A DNA stretch of 64,000 bases. Origin: Daejeonella lutea. GTDB lineage: Bacteria; Bacteroidota; Bacteroidia; Sphingobacteriales; Sphingobacteriaceae. Where the stretch lies: contig NZ_FUYR01000001.1 in NCBI RefSeq assembly GCF_900168015.1, positions 1,920,943 to 1,984,942 on the forward strand, read 5' to 3'. Positions 1-9,282 of this stretch are shown piece after piece. The translations under genes were made by a program, and so were the position numbers. The first letter of the stretch is position 1. Every line of letters begins with the position of its first letter. The notes beneath the pieces are model-generated. The model had not been told where the DNA came from. It saw only the letters and a list, made by a program, of their open reading frames with translations, and did not search any database.

Positions 1-787
1 TCTTCGCAGCCGCTGTATCATCAGCTCCGCCCACAATAGCTCCTGCATGCCCCATACGACGTCCCGGAGGCGCTGTCTGACCAGCTATAAATCCAACAAC
101 CGGTTTCGTTCCATTCTCTTTGATCCAACGCGCTGCATCAGCCTCCATACTTCCGCCGATCTCCCCTATCATTACGATGCCCTTGGTTTCCGGATCGTTC
201 ATTAATAATTCCACAGCTTCTTTAGTAGGGGTTCCAATGATTGGATCACCGCCAATACCAATTGCTGTAGTGATGCCTAAGCCTGCTTTTACAACCTGGT
301 CAACAGCTTCATAAGTTAAAGTCCCTGATTTAGAAACAATGCCAACGCCGCCTTTTTTGAAAATAAAGCCCGGCATGATGCCAATTTTAGCTTCATCTGC
401 TGTGATAATCCCAGGGCAGTTAGGACCAATAAGACGTGATTCCTTGTCTGCAAGGTATTCTTTAACCAGGATCATATCCTTAGTCGGGATTCCTTCAGTA
501 ATACATACAATTACTTTAATACCAGCTTCAGCCGCTTCCATAATGGCATCAGCAGCAAATGCAGGTGGTACGAAAATTATCGATACGTTAGCTCCGGTCT
601 TATCAACCGCGTCCTTAACAGTATTAAATACTGGTTTGTCAAGGTGAGTTTGACCACCTTTTCCTGGAGTTACACCACCAACTACCTGCGTTCCGTATTC
701 TATCATTTGCGAGGCATGGTATGTGCCTTCGTTTCCTGTAAAACCCTGAACTATGACTTTTGAATCTTTATTAACCAGTACGCTCAT
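1..787 (-). CDS. sucD: Succinyl-CoA ligase alpha subunit (partial, 3' end outside window)
   Basis: Alpha subunit of succinyl-CoA synthetase, a TCA-cycle enzyme that couples succinyl-CoA cleavage to nucleotide triphosphate formation together with SucB. The reading frame is open from an ATG at 785-787 to the left edge, so about 262 residues are present and the C-terminus is missing. The N-terminus [18 protein letters not shown] is the CoA-binding Rossmann start. Further on are the SKSGTLTYE stretch and, near the edge, MGHAGAIV, whose His is the residue phosphorylated in this family. It has its own well-formed promoter. sucB is not adjacent upstream, because dctA lies there. Confidence 0.96.
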   Translation of the reverse strand, partial: MSVLVNKDSKVIVQGFTGNEGTYHASQMIEYGTQVVGGVTPGKGGQTHLDKPVFNTVKDAVDKTGANVSIIFVPPAFAADAIMEAAEAGIKVIVCITEGIPTKDMILVKEYLADKESRLIGPNCPGIITADEAKIGIMPGFIFKKGGVGIVSKSGTLTYEAVDQVVKAGLGITTAIGIGGDPIIGTPTKEAVELLMNDPETKGIVMIGEIGGSMEADAARWIKENGTKPVVGFIAGQTAPPGRRMGHAGAIVGGADDTAAAK

Positions 788-806
788 TGAATATATTTTT
801 GTATCG

Positions 807-838
807 CAAAGCTAACAGAATAGGCTAGAATGTCAAAA
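807..838 (-). promoter_or_regulatory. Bacteroidota-type promoter of sucD
   Basis: Read on the minus strand, TTTTG (834-838) is followed after about 19 bases by TAGCTTTG (807-814), an exact match to the -7 consensus TAnnTTTG with the usual spacing from a -33 TTG. The -7 box lies 19 bases from the sucD ATG, giving a very short leader. Confidence 0.75.
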
Positions 839-896
839 GGTAATTAGGAAAAAGAATGTAATAAGATTGATTGCCGTGAATAGCAAATTGTCTGAA

Positions 897-931
897 ATAG
901 GATTAGTAGGATGATAGGATTCATAGGATCT
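897..931. repeat. Nonamer-class tandem repeat (ATAGGATTn)
   Basis: Four head-to-tail copies of a degenerate 8-9 bp unit: ATAGGATTA, GTAGGATG, ATAGGATTC, ATAGGATCT. The same unit, or its complement AATCCTATn, recurs at 5049-5081 and on both sides of 56486-56640. It sits in the sucD-dctA gap, 31 bases before a separate 7-bp array. Confidence 0.8.
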
Positions 932-962
932 GGACGGAGAGCGCTCCACCCAAACTGCACAT

Positions 963-1018
963 TGTCAATTGTCAATTGTCAACTGTCAACTGTCAACTGT
1001 CAAATGTCCATTGTCTAT
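963..1018. repeat. Heptad array, 8 units (TGTCAAY)
   Basis: Eight uninterrupted 7-bp units in perfect register. Units 1-2 read TGTCAAT, units 3-5 TGTCAAC, then TGTCAAA, TGTCCAT and TGTCTAT, with divergence rising toward the right end. The last unit ends on the first base of the dctA stop codon (1018-1020). Read in the dctA sense, the unit is RTTGACA, the same word as the array after acnA at 33265. Only one arm is present here. Confidence 0.9.
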
Positions 1019-2292
1019 TACCCTTCGCTAACCAGATCGGCTGTTCTGGGATCGGTTGCACGCTTATAAGCCTCCTGGTCAAACTCCCTCTCGCTTTTAG
1101 CGATAACTATCGCTGCCACACCATTCCCGATCAGGTTGGTTATGGCTCGTGCTTCAGACATAAACCTGTCGACACCCAGCAATATCGCAATACTTTCAAT
1201 TGGTATTACTTTCAAAGCAGTAAGAGTGGATGCCAGTACAATAAATCCGCTGCCCGTAACTCCCGCAGCACCTTTCGACGTGATCATTAGAACCCCAATG
1301 ATAGTCAGCTGCTGGCTAAGGGTCAGATTGATATTGAATACCTGCGAAAGGAAAATTACCGCCATCGACAAATAGATCGATGTACCGTCCAGGTTAAACG
1401 AATATCCCGTCGGAATAACCAAGCCAACGACCGGCTTGGAACAGCCAAATTTCTCCATCTTCTGCATCATGCTGGGGAGGGCAGACTCTGATGATGACGT
1501 CCCCAGAACGATTACAATCTCCTGTCTTATAAATTTGAGGTATTTCCAAAGACTGAATTTGAACATGTATGCGATGACGTTCAGAACACCAAAAATGAAC
1601 AGGATCATTGTCATGTAAACTGAAACCATCAATTTGCCTAAAGGATAAAGTGTCTCAATTCCATAAGTTCCAATAGTGTACGCCATCCCCCCGAAAGCAC
1701 CAAAGGGTGCCAACTTCATGATCATTTTCATGATATTAAAAATGACTTGAGAGAGCTTCTCGAACGTATTGATCAATGATGTACCGGTAGAACCCATGCG
1801 GCTCAGTGCAAAGCCAAAGAGTACTGCAAAGAAAAGGATCTGCAGGATATCACCTTTTGCAAAAGAGTCAAAAATATTCTTGGGAACAATGTGGGCGACG
1901 AACTCCAGCCAATTCATCTCAGACGCACCTTCCTGAAAGGGTTGAATTTTAGAAATATCAGGATGAGTAGACCGTATGTCGACTCCCTTACCCGGCTGAA
2001 AGATGTTAGCGACCAACAGCCCGATCACAATAGCAAGCGTTGTGATGATTTCAAAATATAAAAGCGCCTTACCTCCAACACGGCCAACTTTTTTCATATC
2101 GCCCATCTGCGCGATGCCAAGCACAATCGTAAAGAAAATGATCGGCGCGATTAGCATGCTGATCATATTGATAAAGGTCTGGCTGATGAGTTTTGCCGTT
2201 GGGGCAAATCCTGAGAAATTTAATCCCACCAGAACTCCAATAACTATTGCAACAAGTACCTGAAAGGTTAGATGGGTGATTACACGCTTCAT
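1018..2292 (-). CDS. dctA: C4-dicarboxylate:cation symporter DctA
   Basis: Inner-membrane symporter of the DAACS (glutamate/dicarboxylate) family that imports succinate, fumarate and malate with cations. The 424-residue length is normal. The serine-rich re-entrant loop reads TSSSESALP (about 265-273). The second signature GYSFNLDGTSIY (about 296-307) and the C-terminal SKGAAGVTGSGF and DRFMSEARAITNLIGNG follow the DctA branch rather than GltP. Start chosen at the ATG encoding MKRVITHLTF, directly before the first membrane helix. It lies next to sucD, the TCA enzyme that generates succinate, but sucD has its own promoter. Repeat arrays flank both ends. Confidence 0.93.
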   Translation of the reverse strand: MKRVITHLTFQVLVAIVIGVLVGLNFSGFAPTAKLISQTFINMISMLIAPIIFFTIVLGIAQMGDMKKVGRVGGKALLYFEIITTLAIVIGLLVANIFQPGKGVDIRSTHPDISKIQPFQEGASEMNWLEFVAHIVPKNIFDSFAKGDILQILFFAVLFGFALSRMGSTGTSLINTFEKLSQVIFNIMKMIMKLAPFGAFGGMAYTIGTYGIETLYPLGKLMVSVYMTMILFIFGVLNVIAYMFKFSLWKYLKFIRQEIVIVLGTSSSESALPSMMQKMEKFGCSKPVVGLVIPTGYSFNLDGTSIYLSMAVIFLSQVFNINLTLSQQLTIIGVLMITSKGAAGVTGSGFIVLASTLTALKVIPIESIAILLGVDRFMSEARAITNLIGNGVAAIVIAKSEREFDQEAYKRATDPRTADLVSEG

Positions 2293-2313
2293 GGGGAACT
2301 AATGTAGGAAAAG

Positions 2314-2415
2314 TTATACGTTGTACGTGATAGGGTTTACGTTTTACGTTACTAAACGCTGAGTTAGGCGCCTGACTATCCGTCGAGACGTAAAACGTAA
2401 AACGCCGAACCTATC
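2314..2415. repeat. Paired heptad arrays with core (TTnTACG / ACGTAAA)
   Basis: The left arm is six 7-bp units (2314-2355), including TTATACG, TTGTACG, GTTTACG and TTTTACG. The right arm (2388-2415) has ACGTAAA twice, then ACGCCGA and ACCTATC. The arms are inverted relative to each other: GTGATAGG at 2327-2334 matches CCTATCAC at 2410-2417. The loop carries CTAAACGCTGAG (2352-2363), a core shared with three other arrays. The right arm runs into the stop codon of the ABC transporter gene (2414-2416). Confidence 0.88.
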
Positions 2416-4183
2416 ACTCCTCGCGGGCTATTCCTTCAGAATTAAATTGCAGATCATATAGGCGCTTATAGTAACCATCAATCTTCAAGAGTTGCTGATG
2501 TGAACCCATTTCCTTAATTTCCCCATGATCTAGGACAATTATCCTGTCAGCATTCTGGATAGTGGATAAACGATGCGCGATAACGATTGAGGTGCGACCC
2601 TCCATCAGTTTAGTGATCGCATTTTGTATCAGTTCTTCCGTTTCAGTATCAACAGATGCTGTTGCTTCGTCGAGGACAAGTATTTTCGGATTGTATACCA
2701 TTGCTCTGATAAAGGAAATCAATTGCGCCTGCCCAACAGAAAGAGTAGCACCGCGTTCCATTACGTCGTAATCAAAACCTCCGGGAAGACGCCGGATAAA
2801 TTCTTCAGCACCCACTTCCCGCGCTGCAGCCGTAAGTTGCTCCCTCGTGATCTTTTTGTTATTGAGATTTATGTTATTTGCAATAGTGTCTGAAAATAAA
2901 AAGACATCCTGCAGGACAGTAGCTATGTGTGAACGAAGGTAACTCAACTCAAAATCTTGGATATCGATTCCATCAATTTTAACTGACCCTCGATTTATCT
3001 CGTAAAATCTATTGAGAATATTGATGGTAGATGATTTCCCGGCACCGGTTGCACCTACCAGGGCAAGTGTTTCACCGGGTTTTACATGAAATGATATATC
3101 CCGTAATACCCAATTTTCGTCGTTGTAGGCAAACCAAACGTTTTTAAATTCAATATCACCTTTTAGATTCTCGGGTCTTTGCTTTCCTTTATCCTCTGTC
3201 CGCTCCTGAGTATCTAAAACACTAAATATCCTTTCGGCACCTACCATTCCCATTTGAAGCGTATTGAATTTATCTGCAAGCTCTCTAATCGGGCGAAACA
3301 GCATATTGATAAACATAATAAATGAAACAACAACTCCGGGAGTGATCCTGTCGGCAAGGATTGACTCAGAACCCCACCAGACAAGCAGCCCTAATGACAT
3401 TGCGGAAATGATCTCGACGACTGGAAAAAAAATAGAGTAATACCAGTTAGATCGTATATGTGCATCCCGGTGCTTCGCATTAATGCGCTTGAATTTTCGA
3501 ATTTCCTGGTTCTCCCGGGCAAAATACTGAATAATCTTGATGCCGGTAATATGCTCTTGCAGGAATGTATTAAGATTAGAAACCTGCGTTCGTACTTCCT
3601 GAAAAGCAGATTTAATTGCCTCTTTAAACACGTATGAAGCAACTATCAGGAAGGGCATCGGAATTAATACCACCAGCGTAAGCTCCCAATCGGTATATAG
3701 CATTACTGCAATAATGGCCACGACCTGGAGTATGTCACCAATAATGACAATAAGACCTTCTGAGAAGATATCGGCTATCGTTTCCAGATCAGAGACCGTC
3801 CGGGTGATAAGCTGTCCTATGGGTGTACGGTCGAAATATTTTAGTCTAAGGCTGGTAATATGGTTAAAAACACTTATCCGAAGGTCTTTTATGACTGACT
3901 GGCCAAGAATGTTAGTATAAAAAGTATGGAAATATTGTACGAGCGTCTGCACAAGTAATACACTGATCATTATAAGGGTCATATTTAAGAGCCCTGCCCC
4001 GTTACTTTCCACGATGTATTTATCCAGGGTCAACTGAATTAACCAGGGCCTGATTGGTGCTAAGCCGGCAAGTATAACCGTGAGTAATATTGACCAGACA
4101 AAAATTTTCCTATAGGGTTTTACATAATGAAAAATCCTTTTAAGAAGACTTATATCAACCGCTTTTCCGCTAACTTTTGCCAT
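2414..4183 (-). CDS. ABC exporter, fused permease-ATPase (MsbA/Sav1866 type)
   Basis: Half-transporter of 589 residues that should dimerise to move a lipid, drug or other hydrophobic substrate outward across the inner membrane. Residues 1-310 are the six-helix exporter domain, and 340-589 the ATPase. Visible motifs: Walker A GATGAGKS (377-384), Q-loop Gln 425, signature LSVGQ (481-485), Walker B ILVLDE (501-506) and switch His 537. The signature departs from the usual LSGGQ at its third position. The start overlaps the end of truA by 14 bases, so the two are probably co-transcribed. The substrate cannot be told from sequence. Confidence 0.9.
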   Translation of the reverse strand: MAKVSGKAVDISLLKRIFHYVKPYRKIFVWSILLTVILAGLAPIRPWLIQLTLDKYIVESNGAGLLNMTLIMISVLLVQTLVQYFHTFYTNILGQSVIKDLRISVFNHITSLRLKYFDRTPIGQLITRTVSDLETIADIFSEGLIVIIGDILQVVAIIAVMLYTDWELTLVVLIPMPFLIVASYVFKEAIKSAFQEVRTQVSNLNTFLQEHITGIKIIQYFARENQEIRKFKRINAKHRDAHIRSNWYYSIFFPVVEIISAMSLGLLVWWGSESILADRITPGVVVSFIMFINMLFRPIRELADKFNTLQMGMVGAERIFSVLDTQERTEDKGKQRPENLKGDIEFKNVWFAYNDENWVLRDISFHVKPGETLALVGATGAGKSSTINILNRFYEINRGSVKIDGIDIQDFELSYLRSHIATVLQDVFLFSDTIANNINLNNKKITREQLTAAAREVGAEEFIRRLPGGFDYDVMERGATLSVGQAQLISFIRAMVYNPKILVLDEATASVDTETEELIQNAITKLMEGRTSIVIAHRLSTIQNADRIIVLDHGEIKEMGSHQQLLKIDGYYKRLYDLQFNSEGIAREE

Positions 4184-4967
4184 GGTTTGAATTGTATGTT
4201 AGCGATTGTGAGTTTCTAAGATATGGGTAGGTAATTTCTGTTAAATAAAGTCCGCAGGCTGGAACAGATTCACCGGCATTTGACCGGTCTTTACTTTCTA
4301 TAATCGCACGAATGTCGTGAGGAACAATCTCTCCCTTACCAACTCTCATTAGCGTTCCGACTATCGCACGTACCATATTTCTAAGGAATCGATCAGCAGA
4401 AATGTAAAATACCATCCCATCATCCTTCTTAACCCATTTAGCGTCTGATATCCTACAATTGTTAGTAAAAGTTTGGGTGTTAGATTTACTAAAGCAACTA
4501 AAATCAGTATAACCTTTAATGATTTCAGCCGCTTTGTTCATCATTTCGAGATCGGGAATATCCCTTATGAGCCAGGACAAGTTATGCTTGAAAGGATCCT
4601 TTTTAAAATGTATATGGTATTCGTATGATCTGCTTAATGCATCAAAGCGAGCATGAGCATCGGAGTGAACGTTAACAATTGCCTTTGCAGATATATCATA
4701 CGGCAGTAGCGAATTAAGGCTAAGTAAAAACCTGGGATCCATAACCTCCGCATCTCCTGTGAGGTCAAAATGGGCAAAAAGCTGTCTGGCATGCACACCC
4801 GTATCGGTTCGTCCACAGCCTAAAGTCTCAATATTTTCCCTGCAAATCGTGGATAAGGCCTTATTCAATACCTCCTGAACAGAATTAGCATTTTTCTGAA
4901 CCTGCCATCCATGGTAAGCAGTCCCATTATATGCTACTTCTAAAAAATATCTCTTAGCTATGTCCAA
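4170..4967 (-). CDS. truA: tRNA pseudouridine synthase A
   Basis: Converts uridines 38-40 in the tRNA anticodon arm to pseudouridine. The catalytic-Asp motif GCGRTDTGVHA is intact, and the N-terminal RYFLEVAYNGTAYHGWQ is typical. There is no ATG near the N-terminus. The frame stays open to a TTG at 5000, but those extra 11 codons lie in a short repeat (AAGTATC copies) and are not conserved. I therefore place the start at the TTG at 4965-4967, giving 265 residues. The 3' end overlaps the ABC exporter gene by 14 bases. The function is sure; the exact start is not. Confidence 0.93.
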   Translation of the reverse strand: MDIAKRYFLEVAYNGTAYHGWQVQKNANSVQEVLNKALSTICRENIETLGCGRTDTGVHARQLFAHFDLTGDAEVMDPRFLLSLNSLLPYDISAKAIVNVHSDAHARFDALSRSYEYHIHFKKDPFKHNLSWLIRDIPDLEMMNKAAEIIKGYTDFSCFSKSNTQTFTNNCRISDAKWVKKDDGMVFYISADRFLRNMVRAIVGTLMRVGKGEIVPHDIRAIIESKDRSNAGESVPACGLYLTEITYPYLRNSQSLTYNSNHGKS

Positions 4968-4971
4968 GATG

Positions 4972-4979
4972 CAAATGTA
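4972..4979 (-). promoter_or_regulatory. Possible -7 promoter element of truA
   Basis: TACATTTG on the minus strand matches TAnnTTTG exactly. It lies only 4 bases before the proposed TTG start, which would give an almost leaderless mRNA. This may be chance, but it also argues against a start further upstream. Confidence 0.4.
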
Positions 4980-4984
4980 AAAAC

Positions 4985-5005
4985 AAGTATCAAGTATCAA
5001 TATCC
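4985..5005. repeat. Short heptad array (AAGTATC)
   Basis: Three 7-bp units in register: AAGTATC, AAGTATC, AATATCC. They lie in the divergent gap between truA and the DUF4293 gene. The same word reappears at 37722-37749 (TAGTATT, GAGTATC, AAGTATA). Confidence 0.65.
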
Positions 5006-5048
5006 TTCGCTCTCAATAAATGACACTCTGAATAAATTTAATCCAGTA

Positions 5049-5096
5049 ATCCTACTAATCCGAGTGACGACAAATCCTATTATTATTGATCCTATT
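5049..5096. repeat. Nonamer-class repeat (AATCCTAnT)
   Basis: Units AATCCTACT (5049-5057), AATCCGAGT (5058-5066) and AATCCTATT (5073-5081), followed by a looser ATCCTATTCC. This is the complement of the unit at 897-931. It lies just before the DUF4293 gene and may overlap its promoter region. Confidence 0.65.
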
Positions 5097-5122
5097 CCTA
5101 TATTTGTTCAAAATTCCCACAT

Positions 5123-5590
5123 ATGATACAAAGGATCCAAAGCGTCTGGTTATTTTTCGCAACAGCATGCATTTTTAGCTTGTTTCTATTTCCTTATCTT
5201 CAAGTTCTCAATGCCGACGGTTCAGCAAGCCTTATCAAAGTAACCGGGGTCTATCAAAGCATCGCCGGTCAGCAAGTGCAGACAGAACCTTTTTTGGCTC
5301 TTACAATCGCAACTGTAATTCTAGCGCTAATTCCATTCGCAATCATTTTCATGTTTAGAGACCGGAAAAAGCAGGTTGGTTTGAGTTACATCGCGATAAT
5401 TTTGGTCATCGGATTTAGCTTTTGGCTAATTCAAACTGCCAAAGGCGTTCTTGGTTCTGTCGAGCTTCAGGCCGAAAACTACGGAGTTGGCAGTCTAATT
5501 CCGTCTATCAGTATACTTTTCCTTATCCTGGCAATTCGCGGTATGAAGAAAGATGACAGACTGATAAAATCTGCAGACCGGTTAAGGTAA
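5123..5590 (+). CDS. DUF4293 family membrane protein
   Basis: A 155-residue integral membrane protein. Four hydrophobic segments are visible, at about 8-26, 56-78, 88-105 and 127-142, with a basic C-terminus. The start MIQRIQSVWLFFA is the hallmark opening of DUF4293, a family found in Bacteroidota with no known function. It is transcribed away from truA, and the next gene faces it from the other strand. Confidence 0.85.
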   Translation: MIQRIQSVWLFFATACIFSLFLFPYLQVLNADGSASLIKVTGVYQSIAGQQVQTEPFLALTIATVILALIPFAIIFMFRDRKKQVGLSYIAIILVIGFSFWLIQTAKGVLGSVELQAENYGVGSLIPSISILFLILAIRGMKKDDRLIKSADRLR

Positions 5591-5604
5591 GTCCCTTTTT
5601 CCGG

Positions 5605-8436
5605 TCATTTCAGACATTCGTCCGCCAGGTACAATACGGATTCGTAGTTTTTGCCAACAGCCTCAGACATGGCAATTTCACACGTCTTACCCGACGAGTA
5701 ATACCCATCATATTGCTTCAGTTTCACATCTCCTGCTTCGGGTGCCGTTGCAGCAGCCGTTAGTTCAGGAAACAGGAATCCCCGGTCTCCCGCCATACCA
5801 CAGCATCCGGCATTAACCGGAATATGAACAAACTCTGTGAAATGATTGGCTACAGCAAGGAATTTCCTTTCCAACCCCATTTTTTGCAGCGAGCATACCG
5901 GGTGGAGTACTATCGAACCCTTTTTCTCAACAACATTAACGGCAGGTATCACATGGTCATGCAAATAATCAATGCTATCGATGATTGTCAGCTGATCAAA
6001 ACGCTGTTTATTAAGTTCATCCAGAATTGGCCTGGACTTTTGCAGAGTTTGAGAACATGAAGTAACATCAAGCACTACCGGGATTCTGCCTTCATTAGTG
6101 ATGTGCCAAAGCTTCTCCACAGTCTCATTACATTTTGAAGCGTATGCCATATTGAATCCTTTTGAGGAAAACAATTGTCCGCAGCAAAGCGCGTCAATTC
6201 CTTCCGGAATGATCACCTGTATACCGGATTTATGTGAGACGCTTAAAAATGCTTCAGGAATGCTCTTTTTATTGTCCGCTCCACCCATAACCCTTGAAAT
6301 ACATGTTGGGAAGTAAACCACAGCACTTTGTTCAGTGGTGTATTCGACTATTCGCGTCGAATATTTCCCTTTAATACGACCTGTAGTATGCAGCTGGTTA
6401 CTCCACAACGGAAAGGGCGGAATGATTTTCTTTATTGTTTTTGTCACGCCAACCATGGCATTTTTACCAAATAGCTTATTGATAACCTCACCGCTTGAAA
6501 GGGCAAAATTTACGACCGCTGTCACCGTTTTGAAGTTTCTGGAAATCCATAGGGCGGTGTTATTAGCAAAGTCGGAATGATTTTCCCTGCGCAAGCGCTT
6601 GATCAGATCGCCTGTATTAATGTCGACCGGACAACTGGTAGCGCAGAGGCCATCCACAGCACATGTGTCGAGGCCATCGTACTGGTATTGCGAAGATAGA
6701 TGCTTGTGGGTCACCATATCTCCTTTGCTTTTGAGCAAAGCCAGCTCACGGCGGATAACTATTCGCTGCCGAGGAGTGGTAGTAATATTACGGCTCGGGC
6801 ATTTGTGTTCGCAATAACCGCATTCTATGCACCGGTCAACCTCCTCTTCTACTGTTGGAAGTGACTTTAAATCCAGAATATGGGCATCTTTATGTTCGTT
6901 TATGATCACACCCGGGTTCAGTAAGTTTTCGGGGTCAATAACCGCCTTCAACTGTTTCATGATTTGGTAAGCCTCGGAACCCCACTCGGTCTCTACGAAG
7001 GGCGACATATTACGGCCGGTACCATGCTCCGCCTTAAGCGTCCCATCATACTTGTTCACAACCAGGTCGACAACTTCCTGTAAAAAACGATCATAGCGGT
7101 CGACCTCAGACGCAGAGTTGAAAGATTGAGTGACTACGAAATGAATGTTCCCATCTTTTGCATGGCCGAAAATAATGGCGTTGTCATAATTGTACTTGGC
7201 AAAAAGTACATGCAGGTCAAGTATTGCATCGCCTAACTGTTCGACAGGAAAAGCAATATCCTCCAGAATAACCGTGGTTCCGCTTGCCCTTACTGCGCCC
7301 ACCGCCGGAAACATTCCCTTACGAAGCTTCCAATACAATGCCTGCTCTACTGTATCCCGAGTGAAAACAATTGGCTGGAGTAATAAAAATTCTTTGGAAT
7401 GCGGGCTCAGGCTTTCAATCTTCGTATCAAGCTCTTCGACGGTGTTAGCCTGGTATTCTACTAGCAACGCAGCGGTAGGTTCAGGGAGTGACTTTAGAAT
7501 AGAAGGAACCCCCTTGATATTTTCTATTGAGCGAAGTGATGCCCTGTCCATCAACTCGACTGCCTCAGCTCCGGTATCCGTAAGTGGCTTGATTGCCTGA
7601 CACGCAGAATATATATCCTGAAAATAAATAAAGGCTGTTGATTTATATGGGTAGTCGGGCACTGTTTCCATCACCGCTTCGGCGATGAACCCCAGTGTCC
7701 CTTCAGCGCCAATTAATAAATGCGAGAAAATGTCTAAGGGGTGAGAATAATCAATGAATGAGTTCAATGAATATCCTACTGTATTTTTTGTAAGGTACTT
7801 TGTCCTGATCCGTTCGGCCAGGACCGGGTTTTCCGAAATCTGCTGGCTTAAGCTTTGTATTGAAGAATATATCTCAGGACATTCCTGTTCAAATCTTACA
7901 TAATCGTCTTTAATCTCAGTTGAAAAACTTTTCCCATTTGGAAGGATAAATCGGACGTGTTTTGTCGTGTGATATGAATTCATACTCACACCGCAGCACA
8001 TCCCGCTTGAATTGTTAGAGAGTATCCCGCCAATCATTGCGGAATCTATGCTGGATGGATCAGGTCCTATCTTGCGTTTGTGTTTTTTGAGAAACACATT
8101 CACCATTGTTCCTGTAATGCCGGGTTGAACCCTCACCCTGTTTCCCGAATCTTCAATTTCTATCTGATTCCAATATTGCTTTAGGTCTACAAGGATACCG
8201 TCGGTTATAGATTGTCCCGACAAACTGGTTCCACCTGTACGGAATGTAACGGGTACTTTATGCTCATGCGAAAATTGCAAGATAGCAATGATTTCATCTT
8301 CATTTACCGGCCTCACAACTGCTTTAGGCCTGAGGTAATAAAACCCTGCGTCAGAAGCATATGCAACAAGGTCGACCAGCCGACATTTTATCCTTTCTTT
8401 TGGCAGGATGTTCTCCAAAAGCTTTCCGATATCCAT
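5605..8436 (-). CDS. FAD- and Fe-S-binding D-2-hydroxyacid dehydrogenase (YdiJ/GlcD-GlpC type)
   Basis: A 943-residue fusion of a GlcD-like flavoprotein with a GlpC-like iron-sulfur subunit. Such proteins oxidise D-lactate or D-2-hydroxyglutarate and pass electrons to the quinone pool. The FAD_binding_4 motif FRTGGTSLSGQSITDG is at about 65-80. Two 4Fe-4S sets, CIECGYCEHKCP (about 533-544) and CAVDGLCATSCP (about 588-600), follow the FAD-oxidase C-terminal domain. Two CCG motifs (about 749 and 875) complete the GlpC-like part. No signal peptide or membrane segment is seen, so it is probably peripheral on the inner membrane face. It stands alone. The substrate is inferred only from family. Confidence 0.88.
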   Translation of the reverse strand: MDIGKLLENILPKERIKCRLVDLVAYASDAGFYYLRPKAVVRPVNEDEIIAILQFSHEHKVPVTFRTGGTSLSGQSITDGILVDLKQYWNQIEIEDSGNRVRVQPGITGTMVNVFLKKHKRKIGPDPSSIDSAMIGGILSNNSSGMCCGVSMNSYHTTKHVRFILPNGKSFSTEIKDDYVRFEQECPEIYSSIQSLSQQISENPVLAERIRTKYLTKNTVGYSLNSFIDYSHPLDIFSHLLIGAEGTLGFIAEAVMETVPDYPYKSTAFIYFQDIYSACQAIKPLTDTGAEAVELMDRASLRSIENIKGVPSILKSLPEPTAALLVEYQANTVEELDTKIESLSPHSKEFLLLQPIVFTRDTVEQALYWKLRKGMFPAVGAVRASGTTVILEDIAFPVEQLGDAILDLHVLFAKYNYDNAIIFGHAKDGNIHFVVTQSFNSASEVDRYDRFLQEVVDLVVNKYDGTLKAEHGTGRNMSPFVETEWGSEAYQIMKQLKAVIDPENLLNPGVIINEHKDAHILDLKSLPTVEEEVDRCIECGYCEHKCPSRNITTTPRQRIVIRRELALLKSKGDMVTHKHLSSQYQYDGLDTCAVDGLCATSCPVDINTGDLIKRLRRENHSDFANNTALWISRNFKTVTAVVNFALSSGEVINKLFGKNAMVGVTKTIKKIIPPFPLWSNQLHTTGRIKGKYSTRIVEYTTEQSAVVYFPTCISRVMGGADNKKSIPEAFLSVSHKSGIQVIIPEGIDALCCGQLFSSKGFNMAYASKCNETVEKLWHITNEGRIPVVLDVTSCSQTLQKSRPILDELNKQRFDQLTIIDSIDYLHDHVIPAVNVVEKKGSIVLHPVCSLQKMGLERKFLAVANHFTEFVHIPVNAGCCGMAGDRGFLFPELTAAATAPEAGDVKLKQYDGYYSSGKTCEIAMSEAVGKNYESVLYLADECLK

Positions 8437-8514
8437 AAAAAGTATTTAAGCCCTAAAGGTGAAAGAATTTCTAAAGGTTTACAAGAAATTATGTGAAAGT
8501 GTGAAGGCATCTCT

Positions 8515-9282
8515 CTATTGGAACAGTAAGGTTCCAAAAAACTGAGGGAGGTGAAAATTTGGTCTTGGGTTGTCAACGAAAGCCCAGGTCAGGTAATTTG
8601 GATTAGAGGTTTTGCTTCCGGTTTTGTAGAAATTAGCCTTCCATTTTACGCCTTTGGCAGGCTGAGTGACATTTGAATATTTACTCAGCAATGAAATTGG
8701 AATACTATATTCGATCGTCCAGGTAACTGGTTCCGTGATTTCAGGATCTACCTTTGACGGCAATGAATGTGCAATTTTTATTTGTTTTAATTCTTCAGGA
8801 AGCAATTTCTTATGACCCGACATCGACTTTGGAATATAAAACATCAGGGGTGTTCCGCCGGCATTAACCTCCAGATTAAAGTAATGTAGCGGAAGCGCTG
8901 CATCAGGCGAAAAAAAGAACTCGACACATGAGTCTGTTGAAACGGGTCCATTATATTCTGTAGTTACACTTTTAACAAAACGGTCTTTAACTTGAAAGAT
9001 CACATACAAGTTTGCATTGTCATACATCATTTTGGATGTCACTTCAGGTTGAAATGCAGAAACCTTTCCCATGTAATGTTTAATCTCAATTGGCTTAATC
9101 TTTTTCCATTGAGTTTTGTTCCAATCCGCATCAATTACAAGGTTTCTCTTAAGTTTTGCGACTTTATAAACCGGTGCTTCATGAGCTTGCATGGCTGATG
9201 TTTTACTTTCCTGGATATTATCAATCCTGCCGGCGAAATTTACCGGCAGGATTAATAGTAATAAATAGCTTAGATAATTCAT
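8515..9282 (-). CDS. Exported CBM9-like carbohydrate-binding protein
   Basis: A 255-residue protein with an N-terminal signal (hydrophobic 4-18) and a single domain like carbohydrate-binding module family 9. Typical traits are the opening VAKLKRNLVIDADWNKTQWKK, the segment SCVEFFFSPD, and the closing LPQFFGTLLFQ. Such proteins are common beside carbohydrate oxidation genes in Bacteroidota. Its ATG shares one base with the stop of the preceding dehydrogenase gene (TAATG overlap), which argues for translational coupling. It is the last gene of the 8.5-23 kb block. Confidence 0.8.
   Translation of the reverse strand: MNYLSYLLLLILPVNFAGRIDNIQESKTSAMQAHEAPVYKVAKLKRNLVIDADWNKTQWKKIKPIEIKHYMGKVSAFQPEVTSKMMYDNANLYVIFQVKDRFVKSVTTEYNGPVSTDSCVEFFFSPDAALPLHYFNLEVNAGGTPLMFYIPKSMSGHKKLLPEELKQIKIAHSLPSKVDPEITEPVTWTIEYSIPISLLSKYSNVTQPAKGVKWKANFYKTGSKTSNPNYLTWAFVDNPRPNFHLPQFFGTLLFQ

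Noticed and set aside
5605-8436. Glycolate oxidase subunit fusion (glcD-glcF)
   Set aside because: Domain layout fits, but the single-chain form with two CCG motifs is closer to D-2-hydroxyglutarate/D-lactate dehydrogenases, so the glycolate name was not used.
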